Notes: generated from the sequence alone by a model not told the origin. Positions 16,462-24,988 are shown, counted from the first letter of the stretch. The stretch is 64,000 nucleotides of DNA from Bacillota bacterium (GCA_023388195.1 JAEWGR010000056.1:1-64000); one strand, 5' to 3'. A program made the numbers and translations.

Positions 16462-16881
16462 CTAGTCTCTTTTCATTACCGTGGCCTTGCCATCAATAAC
16501 CACAGTTCCCTCCTGGTTGGTGACTGTGGTTTTTAAGATCAGCCGGTTTTTGGCGTCGATCTTTTCTATAACCTCAACTGTCGCGGTAACGGTGTCGCCG
16601 ATTTTTACCGGGGCCTTAAAGGCTAGTTCCTGGGCAAGGTAAATGGTGTTGGCCCCAGGCAAGGTTGTACCAAGCAAAGCGGAGATAAAGGCAGCTGACA
16701 GCATGCCGTGGGCAATACGTTCTTTAAACATGGAATTCCTGGCAAATTCGGCATTGATGTGCACAGGGTTAAAATCACCGCTGAGGCCGGCAAAGGAATA
16801 CACGTCATATTCACTTACTGTCTTGGCCATACTGGCCTTGTCGCCCACTTTGATGTCAGCAAATTTTACATCTTGTACCAT
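16462..16881 (-). CDS. MaoC-like (R)-specific enoyl-CoA hydratase
   Basis: 139 residues from the ATG at 16881, seven bases after AGGAGG; in-frame GTG upstream overlaps that site. A single hot-dog domain with the hydratase-2 motif: the Asp/His dyad in GDFNPVHINAEFA, followed by RIAHGMLSA. Enzymes of this type (PhaJ, MaoC) hydrate crotonyl-CoA to (R)-3-hydroxybutyryl-CoA. It takes the place a crotonase normally has in butyrate operons; no crotonase is in the window. Fits in the operon between etfA and hbd. Confidence 0.88.
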   Translation of the reverse strand: MVQDVKFADIKVGDKASMAKTVSEYDVYSFAGLSGDFNPVHINAEFARNSMFKERIAHGMLSAAFISALLGTTLPGANTIYLAQELAFKAPVKIGDTVTATVEVIEKIDAKNRLILKTTVTNQEGTVVIDGKATVMKRD

Positions 16882-16912
16882 AAACAGCACCTCCTGTTAT
16901 AGAATCTAATGG

Positions 16913-18112
16913 TTAGCCAGCGGCTTTGATTTTCTTAAACTCTGCAATAAGGGCCGGGATTACTTCCAGGACATCGCCAACGATGCCATAGTCGGCCATC
17001 TTAAAGATGGGAGCATCCGGATCTTTATTGATAGCAATAACGATATCGGAAGAGGACATGCCGGCTAAATGCTGGATAGCACCGGAGATGCCGCAAGCGA
17101 TATATACTTTAGGGCCAACGGTTTTGCCGGTCTGGCCAACCTGGTTTAAAGCCGGTATCCAGCCGGCGTCAACCGCCGCCCGGGAAGCGCCGACTGCGCC
17201 ACCCAGGACAGCTGCAAGCTCTTCAATCAGTTTGAAGTTTTCCGGCTTGCAAATACCCCGGCCGCCGGAAACAATAAACTCGGCTTCTTCCAGATTACAG
17301 GCAACCGTACTTCCCTGAATTACTTCTATAAGTTTTGTCCGGATATCGCCGGGGTGCACTTTGCTGGTTACCTGAACCACCGCTCCGGTGCGGGAGAAAT
17401 CCTGGTCAGGGCGCTTAAATACTTTTGGCCGGATGGTTCCCATCTGGGGCCGGTGGTCAGGGCACAAAATGGTCGCCATTATATTACCGCCAAAAGCCGG
17501 CCGAGTCCAGGCAACCAGCCCGGTGGCCTCATCAATATCTAAATTGGTGCAATCCGCAGTCAGGCCGGTGCCTACGCGGCAGGCGACCCGGGGACCAAGA
17601 TCCCGGCCGTCATTGGTTGCCCCCATCAGAATAACCGATGGCCGGTAGGTATTAATCAGGTCGGTGAAGGTAATGGTATAGCCATCTGTGGAATAATGCT
17701 TAAATTCAGGGCCTTCAACCAGATAAATTTTATCGGCACCGCTGGCAAAAATCTCTTTGGTCAAGCCGGCTACATCCTGGCCAATCAACACAGCGGCCAA
17801 TTCCTGGCCCATTGTATCGGCAAGTTTGCGGCCTTCACCTAACAGCTCGTGGCTTACATTACGGATGAGACCGTTTACTTGTTCAATATAGACCCAAACG
17901 CCTTTATACAGGTCTTTGTCAATGGTAATTGATTTTTCTTCTACCTCACGAATAATAGCCCCGACCGGACAAACATCCACACAAGCGCCGCAAGCCGTAC
18001 ACGCTTCGGTGATGACGGCTTTATCGCCTTCCATGATGATAGCGCCGAAAGGACAGGTGCCTACACAGGCGGTACAACCGATACATTGTTCAGCAATTAC
18101 TTTTACAGCCAT
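16913..18112 (-). CDS. etfA: electron transfer flavoprotein alpha subunit with N-terminal ferredoxin domain
   Basis: 399 residues, about 70 more than a plain EtfA. The extra N-terminus is a 2[4Fe-4S] ferredoxin: CIGCTACVGTCPFGAI and CTACGACVDVCPVGAI within the first 55 residues. The rest is EtfA, ending with the FAD-binding part (SGGRGI, GASRAAVDAGWIP, QVGQTGKTVGPKVYIACGISGAIQH, INKDPDAPIFKMADYGIVGD). With EtfB it passes electrons to or from acyl-CoA dehydrogenase. Ferredoxin-fused EtfA is known from electron-bifurcating systems such as CarE of Acetobacterium, so a bifurcating or ferredoxin-linked role is plausible here. It follows etfB by 14 bp. Confidence 0.93.
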   Translation of the reverse strand: MAVKVIAEQCIGCTACVGTCPFGAIIMEGDKAVITEACTACGACVDVCPVGAIIREVEEKSITIDKDLYKGVWVYIEQVNGLIRNVSHELLGEGRKLADTMGQELAAVLIGQDVAGLTKEIFASGADKIYLVEGPEFKHYSTDGYTITFTDLINTYRPSVILMGATNDGRDLGPRVACRVGTGLTADCTNLDIDEATGLVAWTRPAFGGNIMATILCPDHRPQMGTIRPKVFKRPDQDFSRTGAVVQVTSKVHPGDIRTKLIEVIQGSTVACNLEEAEFIVSGGRGICKPENFKLIEELAAVLGGAVGASRAAVDAGWIPALNQVGQTGKTVGPKVYIACGISGAIQHLAGMSSSDIVIAINKDPDAPIFKMADYGIVGDVLEVIPALIAEFKKIKAAG

Positions 18113-18126
18113 TATTTAACCCCCCC

Positions 18127-18912
18127 CTAAACGATCTTGGCATCAGACAGTTTTTGAATTAATTGGGCCGCCGCCGCCCGGGCGGTATCTGCCTGAATAA
18201 TTTCACCCTGAGTACGCTGTTTGGGGGTAAAGATTTTACGTACCTGGGTTGGTGAGCCTTTGAGACCGATTTTCTCGGTTTCTACTGGTACATCGTTTAC
18301 CGTCCAGACAGGGATTTCTTTGCGGTTGGCTTTCATTGTGCCTTTAACAGTAGGGGTGCGGGGATCGTTAATTGATTTGACTACAGTCAGCATAACTGGA
18401 GTAGAGACCTCAATCACTTCATACCCTTCCTCCTGTTCCCGCTCCACCCGGAGATTGTTGCCGTCAACGTCAATTTTTGAGACATAGGTGACTTGTGGAA
18501 TAGCAAGGTGCTCGGCAATCTCAGGACCTACCTGGGCGGTATCGCCGTCTATGGCTTGTTTGCCGCAGAGGATGATGTCTATGTTGCCTAATTTTTTGAT
18601 ACCGGCAGCCAGTGTATGGCTGGTGGCCAGTGTATCGGCCCCGCCAAAGGCCCTGTCACTCAGCAAGACCGCGTCATCTGCACCCATCGCCAGGCACTCT
18701 TTAAGTGCGTCTTTGGCCTGTGGGGGTCCCATGGTAATGACGGTAACTTTGCCACCATGCTTATCTTTAAGCTGTAAAGCAGCCTCAAGGGCATTTTTGT
18801 CGAAAGGATTGACAATGCTGGGCACACCCTGGCGGATTAATGTATTGGTAACAGGGTCAATTTTTACCTCCGTGGTATCAGGTACTTGTTTTACACAAAC
18901 TACTATTTCCAT
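18127..18912 (-). CDS. etfB: electron transfer flavoprotein beta subunit
   Basis: 261 residues from the ATG at 18912 (MEIVVCVKQVPDTTEV); the frame stays open upstream, but that part has no EtfB similarity and AGGAGG sits right before this ATG. The family signature VEREQEEGYEVIEVSTPVMLTVVKSINDPRTP is spread over residues 160-195 and the nucleotide-binding segment GADDAVLLSDRAFGGADT is present. Bifurcating EtfB proteins carry a second FAD in this subunit; I cannot tell from motifs alone whether this one does. Forms a heterodimer with the ferredoxin-fused EtfA. Confidence 0.92.
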   Translation of the reverse strand: MEIVVCVKQVPDTTEVKIDPVTNTLIRQGVPSIVNPFDKNALEAALQLKDKHGGKVTVITMGPPQAKDALKECLAMGADDAVLLSDRAFGGADTLATSHTLAAGIKKLGNIDIILCGKQAIDGDTAQVGPEIAEHLAIPQVTYVSKIDVDGNNLRVEREQEEGYEVIEVSTPVMLTVVKSINDPRTPTVKGTMKANRKEIPVWTVNDVPVETEKIGLKGSPTQVRKIFTPKQRTQGEIIQADTARAAAAQLIQKLSDAKIV

Positions 18913-18958
18913 CAGACCTTTAATCCTCCTGTATAAAAATCGCGGTGCTGCATTTTTG

Positions 18959-19014
18959 CATTGCCGGGGCCGGGAGAATGGCCAATTGCTGTTCTCACCG
19001 GCCGGCAAGTGCTA
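18959..19014 (-). other. intercistronic hairpin between bcd and etfB
   Basis: TTGCCGG, CCGG and GAGAA on the plus strand can pair with TTCTC, CCGG and CCGGCAA across a 13-base loop, giving a GC-rich stem with small bulges. No T tract follows on the minus strand, so it is more likely a stabilising or processing hairpin in the operon mRNA than a terminator. Confidence 0.5.
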
Positions 19015-19025
19015 TAAGAGTTGTA

Positions 19026-20165
19026 TTACCGCAGAACAGCACTGGAAATAACCATGCGCTGTACTTGGTTTGTTCCTTCGTAAATCTGGGTAATTTTCGC
19101 ATTACGCATAAGCCGTTCAACCGGATATTCACGGCTGTAACCATAGCCGCCAAATATCTGTACCGCATCGGTTGTTACCGCCATGGCCGCATCGGATGCA
19201 TACATCTTGGCCATGGCTGCTTCTTTGGAGTAGGGCAAGCCCTTATCTTTCAGGTAGGCCGCACGATAGACAAGCAGGCGGGCGGCTTCAACCTTAGTGG
19301 CCATATCGGCCAGCATAAAGGCAATTGCCTGGTTGGTGGCGATTGGTTTGCCAAATTGTATACGTTCTTTGGAATATTTTACGGCATGGTCAAGTGCTGC
19401 CTGGGCAATGCCCAGGGCCTGGGCAGCTACACCGATGCGGCCGCCATCCAGGGTTGCCATTGCAATCTTAAAGCCGTCGCCTTCTTTGCCAAGCAGATTT
19501 TCTTTCGGAACTTTAACATCCTGAAAGACGAGCTCCATGGTAATTGAGGTATTGATCCCCATTTTGTGTTCTTTTTTACCAAAAGTGAAGCCAGGCATGC
19601 CTTTTTCCATAATAAAAGCGGAGATTCCTTTTACCCCTTTGGTTTTGTCAGTCATGGCAAATACGACATAGGTTTCCGCTTCGCCGGCATTGGTAATAAA
19701 AATTTTGCTGCCGTTCAGCACATAATGGTCTCCCTCTAGGACGGCAATTGTTTGCTGGGCGGCGGCGTCGGTACCGGCGTTGGGCTCAGTTAAACCAAAG
19801 GCCCCCATTTTTGTACCTTCCAGCAAGGGTGCCAGGAACTTTTGTTTTTGCTCCTCATTGCCAAAGGCATAAATCGGCCAGGCACATAACGATACGGTCG
19901 CGGAGAGGGTGATGCCGATGCCGTCGTCCACCCGGGACAGTTCCTCTACGGCTAGGATATAGCTGAGCACATCGCCATCGGCGCCGCCGTACTGTTCAGG
20001 GAAGCAAATACCTGTTAACCCCATTTCCCCCATGGTATCAAAGAGCTCGCGGGAGAAAATCGATTCTTCATCACGCTCGGCAACACTAGGGGCAACCTGC
20101 TTTTCGGCAAATTCCCGCACCAGTTTTTGTGTCATCTTTTGATCTTCAGTCAGTTCAAACATCAT
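19026..20165 (-). CDS. bcd: short-chain acyl-CoA (butyryl-CoA) dehydrogenase
   Basis: 379 residues, the standard length. FAD enzyme of the acyl-CoA dehydrogenase family: FGLTEPNAGTDAA and ITNAGEAETYVVFA in the middle domain, RIQFGKPIATNQ, and the catalytic Glu in QIYEGTNQVQRM near the C-terminus, the position used by short-chain enzymes. It interconverts butyryl-CoA and crotonyl-CoA with electrons through the EtfAB encoded next. Flanked by intercistronic gaps of 79 and 113 bp that each contain a strong hairpin, unlike the tight spacing elsewhere in the operon. Confidence 0.92.
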   Translation of the reverse strand: MMFELTEDQKMTQKLVREFAEKQVAPSVAERDEESIFSRELFDTMGEMGLTGICFPEQYGGADGDVLSYILAVEELSRVDDGIGITLSATVSLCAWPIYAFGNEEQKQKFLAPLLEGTKMGAFGLTEPNAGTDAAAQQTIAVLEGDHYVLNGSKIFITNAGEAETYVVFAMTDKTKGVKGISAFIMEKGMPGFTFGKKEHKMGINTSITMELVFQDVKVPKENLLGKEGDGFKIAMATLDGGRIGVAAQALGIAQAALDHAVKYSKERIQFGKPIATNQAIAFMLADMATKVEAARLLVYRAAYLKDKGLPYSKEAAMAKMYASDAAMAVTTDAVQIFGGYGYSREYPVERLMRNAKITQIYEGTNQVQRMVISSAVLR

Positions 20166-20198
20166 AGTAATAGACCCCCTTATAAAAAATTATATATA

Positions 20199-20228
20199 CC
20201 ACCTCCCTTTTGGCTAAAAGGGAGGTGG
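20199..20228 (-). other. perfect 13-bp hairpin between thiolase and acyl-CoA dehydrogenase genes
   Basis: CCACCTCCCTTTT pairs without mismatch with AAAAGGGAGGTGG around a 4-base loop. On the minus strand it is followed by TATATATAATTTTTT, so it might act as a partial terminator (attenuating expression of the downstream genes) or as an mRNA stabiliser. Confidence 0.6.
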
Positions 20229-20244
20229 CAGCTAATCCATGGAA

Positions 20245-21426
20245 CTAGAGCCGTTCGACGATGGTGGCAACACCTTGGCCGCCGCCGATGCACAGGGTGG
20301 CCAGGCCGAGCGTAGCCTCTCTCGCTTGCAGGGAGTGCAGCAGGGTGACAAGTATCCGGGCACCGCTGGCCCCGATCGGATGGCCAAGGGCAATCGCGCC
20401 GCCATTGACATTTACCCTGTCTTGGGGGAACCCAAGCTCTTTGCCTACGGCCAGAAACTGGGCTGCGAAAGCCTCATTGGCTTCAATTAAGTCGATGTCG
20501 CTGATGTTCAGGCCGGCTTTGGCCAGCGCTTTACGCGTTGCCGGCACCGGACCCATGCCCATAATGGAGGGGTCAACACCGCCTGCGGCGTAGGAACGGA
20601 TGCGGGCCAGCGGTTTCAGACCCAGTTCGCCGGCTTTGTCGGCAGACATGAGGACAAGAGCGGCAGCGCCGTCATTAATACCTGAGGCGTTACCGGCAGT
20701 AACGGCGCCGTCTTTTTTAAAGGCCGGCTTTAAGCCGCACAGTGATTGGGCGGTTGTGCCTGCCTTGGGATATTCGTCAGTGTCAAAAGTGGTATCGCCT
20801 TTTCTGCTTTTGATTACTACCGGGCATATTTCCTGTTTAAAAGCGCCGGACTCAATAGCTTTGAGGGCCTTGGCCTGAGACTCGTAGGCCAGCCGGTCCT
20901 GGTCTTCTCTGCTGATATTATATTGAGCCGATACATTTTCGGCGGTAATGCCCATATGATAATCGTTAAAAGCACACCAAAGACCATCGTGGATCATGAC
21001 ATCGGTAAGCTTGCCATGGCCCATACGGTAGCCCCAGCGGGCTTTGCTGTCCAGGAGATAAGGCGCCTGGGACATATTCTCCATACCGCCGGCTACTACG
21101 ATATCGGCGTCGCCGGTCATGATCGCCTGCGCTGCCAGATTTACTGTTTTCAGGCCGGAGCCGCAAACCTTATTTACAGTATAAGAAGGAACCTCTACCG
21201 GCAGGCCGGCTTTTATGGCTGCCTGACGGGCAGGATTTTGCCCAAGGCCAGCCTGGAGTACATTGCCGAAAATGACCTCGTCGACAGCTTCTTTATTGAT
21301 GCCGGCTTTCTCAACTGCGGCCTTAATGATTAAAGCACCAAGGTCTGTCGCGGCTACCGAAGCCAGGGAGCCGTTAAAATTGCCAATGGCTGTACGCATT
21401 GCGCTGACGATTACTACTTCTTTCAT
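20245..21426 (-). CDS. thlA: acetyl-CoA acetyltransferase (thiolase)
   Basis: 393 residues from the ATG at 21426; an ATG four codons earlier sits directly on the ribosome site AAAGGA. Nucleophilic Cys in NKVCGSGLKTV (near residue 88), GGMENMSQAPY, the catalytic His in GGAIALGHPIGASGARI and the second Cys in LCIGGGQG. Condenses two acetyl-CoA to acetoacetyl-CoA or cleaves it in reverse. Second gene in the operon, 34 bp after the CoA-transferase. Confidence 0.93.
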   Translation of the reverse strand: MKEVVIVSAMRTAIGNFNGSLASVAATDLGALIIKAAVEKAGINKEAVDEVIFGNVLQAGLGQNPARQAAIKAGLPVEVPSYTVNKVCGSGLKTVNLAAQAIMTGDADIVVAGGMENMSQAPYLLDSKARWGYRMGHGKLTDVMIHDGLWCAFNDYHMGITAENVSAQYNISREDQDRLAYESQAKALKAIESGAFKQEICPVVIKSRKGDTTFDTDEYPKAGTTAQSLCGLKPAFKKDGAVTAGNASGINDGAAALVLMSADKAGELGLKPLARIRSYAAGGVDPSIMGMGPVPATRKALAKAGLNISDIDLIEANEAFAAQFLAVGKELGFPQDRVNVNGGAIALGHPIGASGARILVTLLHSLQAREATLGLATLCIGGGQGVATIVERL

Positions 21427-21460
21427 GGAATGCACCATCCTTTAGTGAGTATTGATTGAT

Positions 21461-23017
21461 TTATACCTGTTTACCCAGGCCCATGGGCGTTGCGCGGAAG
21501 ATGCGTTCGTCCATGAGTTTCAGGTCAGAAGCGATAATTGGCTTGAATTCCATGTGAGCCAGAATATCTTGTTCCAGATCAACACCGGGAGCAATTTCAA
21601 TAAGTGTCATACCGGCGGCAGTCAGTTCGAAAACGGCTCTCTCCGTGATGTACATGACAGGTTGTTTTACCTTTTGGGCATACTGGCCGCTGAAGGTAAT
21701 CTGCTCCACCTGCTCCAGAAACTTTTTAGCTTTGCCTTCATTCAGAATCGTCAACTTGCCGTCGGCAACCTGTACTTTGAGACCGCCGGCGGTAAAGGTA
21801 CCGCAGAAGAAGACCCGTTTGGCATTTTGGGTAATGTTGATAAAGCCGCCGCAGCCAGCAACCCGGCCTTTGAACTTACTGACATTGATATTGCCTTGTT
21901 TGTCGGTTTCAGCCAGTCCCAAAAAGGCGAGGTCAAGGCCGCCACCATCATAAAAGTCGAATTGATAGGGCTGGTCCAGAATGGCTTCGGCATTGGTAGC
22001 CGCACCAAAACTCTGGCCACCGGCAGGTACGCCGCCAACAGGCCCGGCCTCGACCGTCAGGGTCAGCGTGTCACCAATGCCTTCCTCGTTGGCCACAAGG
22101 GCTACTCCTTCCGGCACGCCGATTCCCAGGTTCACTTTGGCATCAGGGATTAATTCCAATGCGGCCCGTCTGGCAATTACCTTCCGTTCATCCAGCGGTA
22201 ATGGCGCTATGGCAGACAGGGAAACACGAATCTCGCCCGAATAGGCGGGATTATATTGCTCGCCGAAGGTTTGCATATGCAAGGCGGGTGATTCGGCAAC
22301 CACAATATAGTCAACGCTGATACCGGGGATTTTAACATTCATGGGTTTTAGACTGCCGTTAGCTACAAGCCGCTCAACCTGGACAATGACAATGCCGCCG
22401 GCACTTTTGACAGCCTGAGCAATCGATAATTGCTCCAAAGAAACTGCCTCATGCTCAATGGTAATATTGCCACGTTCGTCGGCGCTGGTGCCGCGGAGGA
22501 GTGCCACATCTACCGGGAAAGGTTTATACCATAACCATTCCTCACCACCCAGTTCGATGACTTCAACCAGATCCTCGCTGGTTACATTGTTGATTTTACC
22601 GCCATCAACCCGGGGATCAACAAATGTATTCAGGCCAACCTTGGTAATGACACCAGGCTTCCGGCCGGCTAAATTACGAAACCAGTGGGTAAGTGTTCCC
22701 TGGGGGAAGTTATAGGCTTCTATCTTATCCTCAACAGCCAGCTTGCCCAGTTTGGGGGCCAGATTCCAGTGGCCGCCGACTGCTCTTTTCACCATGCCTT
22801 CTGATCCGAAGTGATTCAGGCCACGGTCTTTGCCATCGCCCTGACCGGCACAGTAGATTAAGGTTAAGTTTCTGGGAGCACCCTCGCTGATAAAGCGCTC
22901 TTCCAATGCAGCCGTCAACGCTTCCGGATGACCGTTGCCGACAAAACCGCTGGTTGCAACAGTTTGGCCGTTCTGTATAAGTTTGGCTGCGTTCTGTGCG
23001 CTGATTACTTTTGCCAA
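21461..23017 (-). CDS. acyl-CoA:acetate/3-ketoacid CoA-transferase
   Basis: 518 residues from a TTG at 23017, ten bases after AAGGAG; a GTG at 23026 is too close to that site and an ATG at 23071 would lie at the sigma-54 promoter. The two halves of a fused type I CoA-transferase are visible: an N-terminal alpha-like domain (GQTVATSGFVGNGHPEAL) and a C-terminal beta-like domain with the catalytic Glu in GIGVPEGVA. Members include propionate and acetoacetate/3-hydroxybutyrate CoA-transferases. First gene of the operon, so it would activate the incoming acid or release the product using acetyl-CoA/acetate. Confidence 0.88.
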   Translation of the reverse strand: MAKVISAQNAAKLIQNGQTVATSGFVGNGHPEALTAALEERFISEGAPRNLTLIYCAGQGDGKDRGLNHFGSEGMVKRAVGGHWNLAPKLGKLAVEDKIEAYNFPQGTLTHWFRNLAGRKPGVITKVGLNTFVDPRVDGGKINNVTSEDLVEVIELGGEEWLWYKPFPVDVALLRGTSADERGNITIEHEAVSLEQLSIAQAVKSAGGIVIVQVERLVANGSLKPMNVKIPGISVDYIVVAESPALHMQTFGEQYNPAYSGEIRVSLSAIAPLPLDERKVIARRAALELIPDAKVNLGIGVPEGVALVANEEGIGDTLTLTVEAGPVGGVPAGGQSFGAATNAEAILDQPYQFDFYDGGGLDLAFLGLAETDKQGNINVSKFKGRVAGCGGFINITQNAKRVFFCGTFTAGGLKVQVADGKLTILNEGKAKKFLEQVEQITFSGQYAQKVKQPVMYITERAVFELTAAGMTLIEIAPGVDLEQDILAHMEFKPIIASDLKLMDERIFRATPMGLGKQV

Positions 23018-23057
23018 TATGCTCACTCTCCTTGTGAAATATCTCTCGAAACTCTTT

Positions 23058-23075
23058 ATTGCAAGGACCATGCCA
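23058..23075 (-). promoter_or_regulatory. sigma-54 (-24/-12) promoter of the acyl-CoA operon
   Basis: Minus strand reads TGGCATGGTCCTTGCA, matching the consensus TGGCAC-N5-TTGCA with GG and GC exactly ten bases apart. It ends about 40 bp before the CoA-transferase start codon. A sigma-54 activator gene lies nearby at 26296. Confidence 0.8.
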
Positions 23076-23229
23076 ATCGGTTTGATTAGTCAGATGAAAG
23101 ATTAAATAAAGCTGTTTTAACAGAGTGTGATCAAGTCGCGGCCCGGTGATTGTCTTCTGCCTGGGCACCAACCGGACGCAGCTGCTGTGGCAATCCCATT
23201 TGGTGACAGGCAATTTTGCTCAGGGTATT

Positions 23230-23253
23230 ATGTGTTTACACTTTTAAACACAT
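23230..23253. promoter_or_regulatory. inverted repeat, candidate activator site
   Basis: ATGTGTTTA and TAAACACAT form a perfect 9-bp inverted repeat with a 6-base centre, about 160 bp upstream of the -24/-12 promoter of the acyl-CoA operon. The position is typical for a sigma-54 activator binding site, but this is inference. Confidence 0.4.
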
Positions 23254-23300
23254 GCGTCTAAATTCTTATACACTTTCCCTAGCGGCGGATAAGTTATTGC

Positions 23301-23336
23301 TAATAAAAAACCTGTGTTGTTTTTCAACACAGGTAT
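23301..23336 (-). terminator. rho-independent terminator of the permease gene
   Basis: ACCTGTGTTG pairs perfectly with CAACACAGGT; on the minus strand it is followed by TTTTTTATTA. It lies about 135 bp downstream of the GntP-family gene, beyond repeat copy R2. Confidence 0.75.
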
Positions 23337-23345
23337 TTTACTTGG

Positions 23346-23454
23346 TCTACCAGAATTTGCAACAAATTCTGTGGACATAAGAACGGCTATACACTAAAGG
23401 GCAGAGCCAGTTTCGGCCATCGCCCTTTAGATCCTGGCACAAGCCAAGTCTTAG
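23346..23454 (+). repeat. dispersed hairpin element, copy R2 (long form)
   Basis: A long copy with three hairpins: CAGAATTTG/CAAATTCTG, then GTGGACATAAGAACG, then CTAAAGGGC/GCCCTTTAG, then CCTGGCACAAGCCAAGTCTTA. The middle hairpin is unlike that of the other copies. It lies on the plus strand although the genes on both sides are on the minus strand, so it is antisense to the permease mRNA. Confidence 0.65.
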
Positions 23455-23469
23455 CTTGCAGTGAACAAA

Positions 23470-24870
23470 TTATAGGATTCCGGTCATGGTATGGAGGAGA
23501 ATAATTACGAATACCATGAGGGTTTTAAGGCAGGTTAGGACAAAAATATCGCCATAAGAGTCTTTGTGGGTTAAACCGCAGACTGCCAGTAAGGTAATAA
23601 CTGCGCCGTTATGGGGCAGCGTATCCATGCCGCCTGAGGCCATAGAGGCTACCCGGTGCAATATTTCCGGCGACATACCGATAGAGTTTGCCCAGGCCAG
23701 CCAGTCCTTGGCCATCAGATCTAAAGCAATAGACATACCGCCTGAGGCCGAGCCGGTAACGCCGGCGAGGATATTGACTGTCACCGCTTCCGATACCAAG
23801 GGAGAACCGCCCACTTTGATGCTCATTAACGCACTGGAGATGGATTTGAAGCCGGTAAGGGAAGCGATAACGTTGCCATAACCTACTTCCGAGGCAGTAT
23901 TCATGATTGCCAGGAGTGAGCCAACGGCACCGGCATTAAGCGATTTGGCCAGCATACCGGTTGAACCAAGGTTTTTATAGCCTAACACAATAGCGAGGCC
24001 AATACCGGTAACCAGGGCAATAATCAAAGACCAGATGCTAATGACATTACTGACAGCGGCAGCGGTCATCGGCAGTTTCATGGCTTTAAAAGGTTCGAGG
24101 ATTGCCGGATCCCAAGTAAACATACGGGTCATGGCGAAATTAACGATCAGGACGGCGAGTAATGGCAAAATAGCCAGCTGCCAGGACGGAAGCGAGGTGT
24201 CGTTTTTAATTTCCGGTTCGTTAATGGTATGTTTACCATAGCCTTCGCCGGCCGCCGCCGCGCTCCGCCGCCGATGCTCCAGCCATAAAATGCCTAAGGA
24301 TAAAATAGCTGTGCCGCCTAATAGACCCAGAATAGGAGCAGCATAGATGTTGGTACCGAAAAAGTTAGTGGGAATTAGGTTTTGTATTTGGGGTGTGCCG
24401 GGAATACAGTCCATCGTGGCCGTAAATGCACCGAGGGCTATAGTCGCAGGCAGCAGCCTTTTGGGGATATCGGCCTGTTTAAATAACGACGACGCAAAAG
24501 GATAGATGGCAAAAACAACCACAAACAGGCTTACGCCGCCATAGGTAAGTACGCAGCCGGCCAGAACAATCGACAAAATAGCCCGATCCTTGCCTAAGCT
24601 TTTAATAATGGCTTGGGCAATACCTTTAGCCAGGCCCGTATCTTCCATCAATTTTCCAAAAACGGCTCCAAGTAAGAATACCGGGAAAAATGATTTAATA
24701 TACGTAACTGCTTTGGCCATAAACAGCTCGGTGTAGGCTGGCATGAGCGAAAGCCCGGATAATGAGGCAGCCAGTAACGCAAATACCGGTGCGAATAAAA
24801 TTACTGAAAAACCACGGTAGGCAAAGAACATAAGTAAAAATAAACTAAGGAGAATTCCGATTACTTCCAT
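23470..24870 (-). CDS. GntP-family permease, probably for hydroxybutyrate or a related short acid
   Basis: 466 residues with about a dozen hydrophobic segments spread over the length. The character is that of the gluconate permease family (EVGYGNVIASL, GSASGGMSIAL, MASGGMDTLPHNGAVITLL). Proteins of this subgroup are often annotated as D-beta-hydroxybutyrate permeases. It has its own -24/-12 promoter, and the sigma-54 activator and acyl-CoA genes surround it. I infer import of 3-hydroxybutyrate or a similar acid for the neighbouring pathway; the substrate is not proven by sequence. Confidence 0.8.
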   Translation of the reverse strand: MEVIGILLSLFLLMFFAYRGFSVILFAPVFALLAASLSGLSLMPAYTELFMAKAVTYIKSFFPVFLLGAVFGKLMEDTGLAKGIAQAIIKSLGKDRAILSIVLAGCVLTYGGVSLFVVVFAIYPFASSLFKQADIPKRLLPATIALGAFTATMDCIPGTPQIQNLIPTNFFGTNIYAAPILGLLGGTAILSLGILWLEHRRRSAAAAGEGYGKHTINEPEIKNDTSLPSWQLAILPLLAVLIVNFAMTRMFTWDPAILEPFKAMKLPMTAAAVSNVISIWSLIIALVTGIGLAIVLGYKNLGSTGMLAKSLNAGAVGSLLAIMNTASEVGYGNVIASLTGFKSISSALMSIKVGGSPLVSEAVTVNILAGVTGSASGGMSIALDLMAKDWLAWANSIGMSPEILHRVASMASGGMDTLPHNGAVITLLAVCGLTHKDSYGDIFVLTCLKTLMVFVIILLHTMTGIL

Positions 24871-24972
24871 TTAATTACCTCCTAAAAGATATTAGCATGT
24901 TTGGTAATGATCAGGTGTTTATTGCTGGGACAACCTCCTCCTTACATAGTGCGCAATTCAGATAAATTTATA

Positions 24973-24988
24973 AGCAAGTATCGTGCCA
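24973..24988 (-). promoter_or_regulatory. sigma-54 (-24/-12) promoter of the permease gene
   Basis: Minus strand reads TGGCACGATACTTGCT, a near-perfect -24/-12 element with exact GG-N10-GC spacing, about 105 bp upstream of the permease ATG. Confidence 0.82.
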
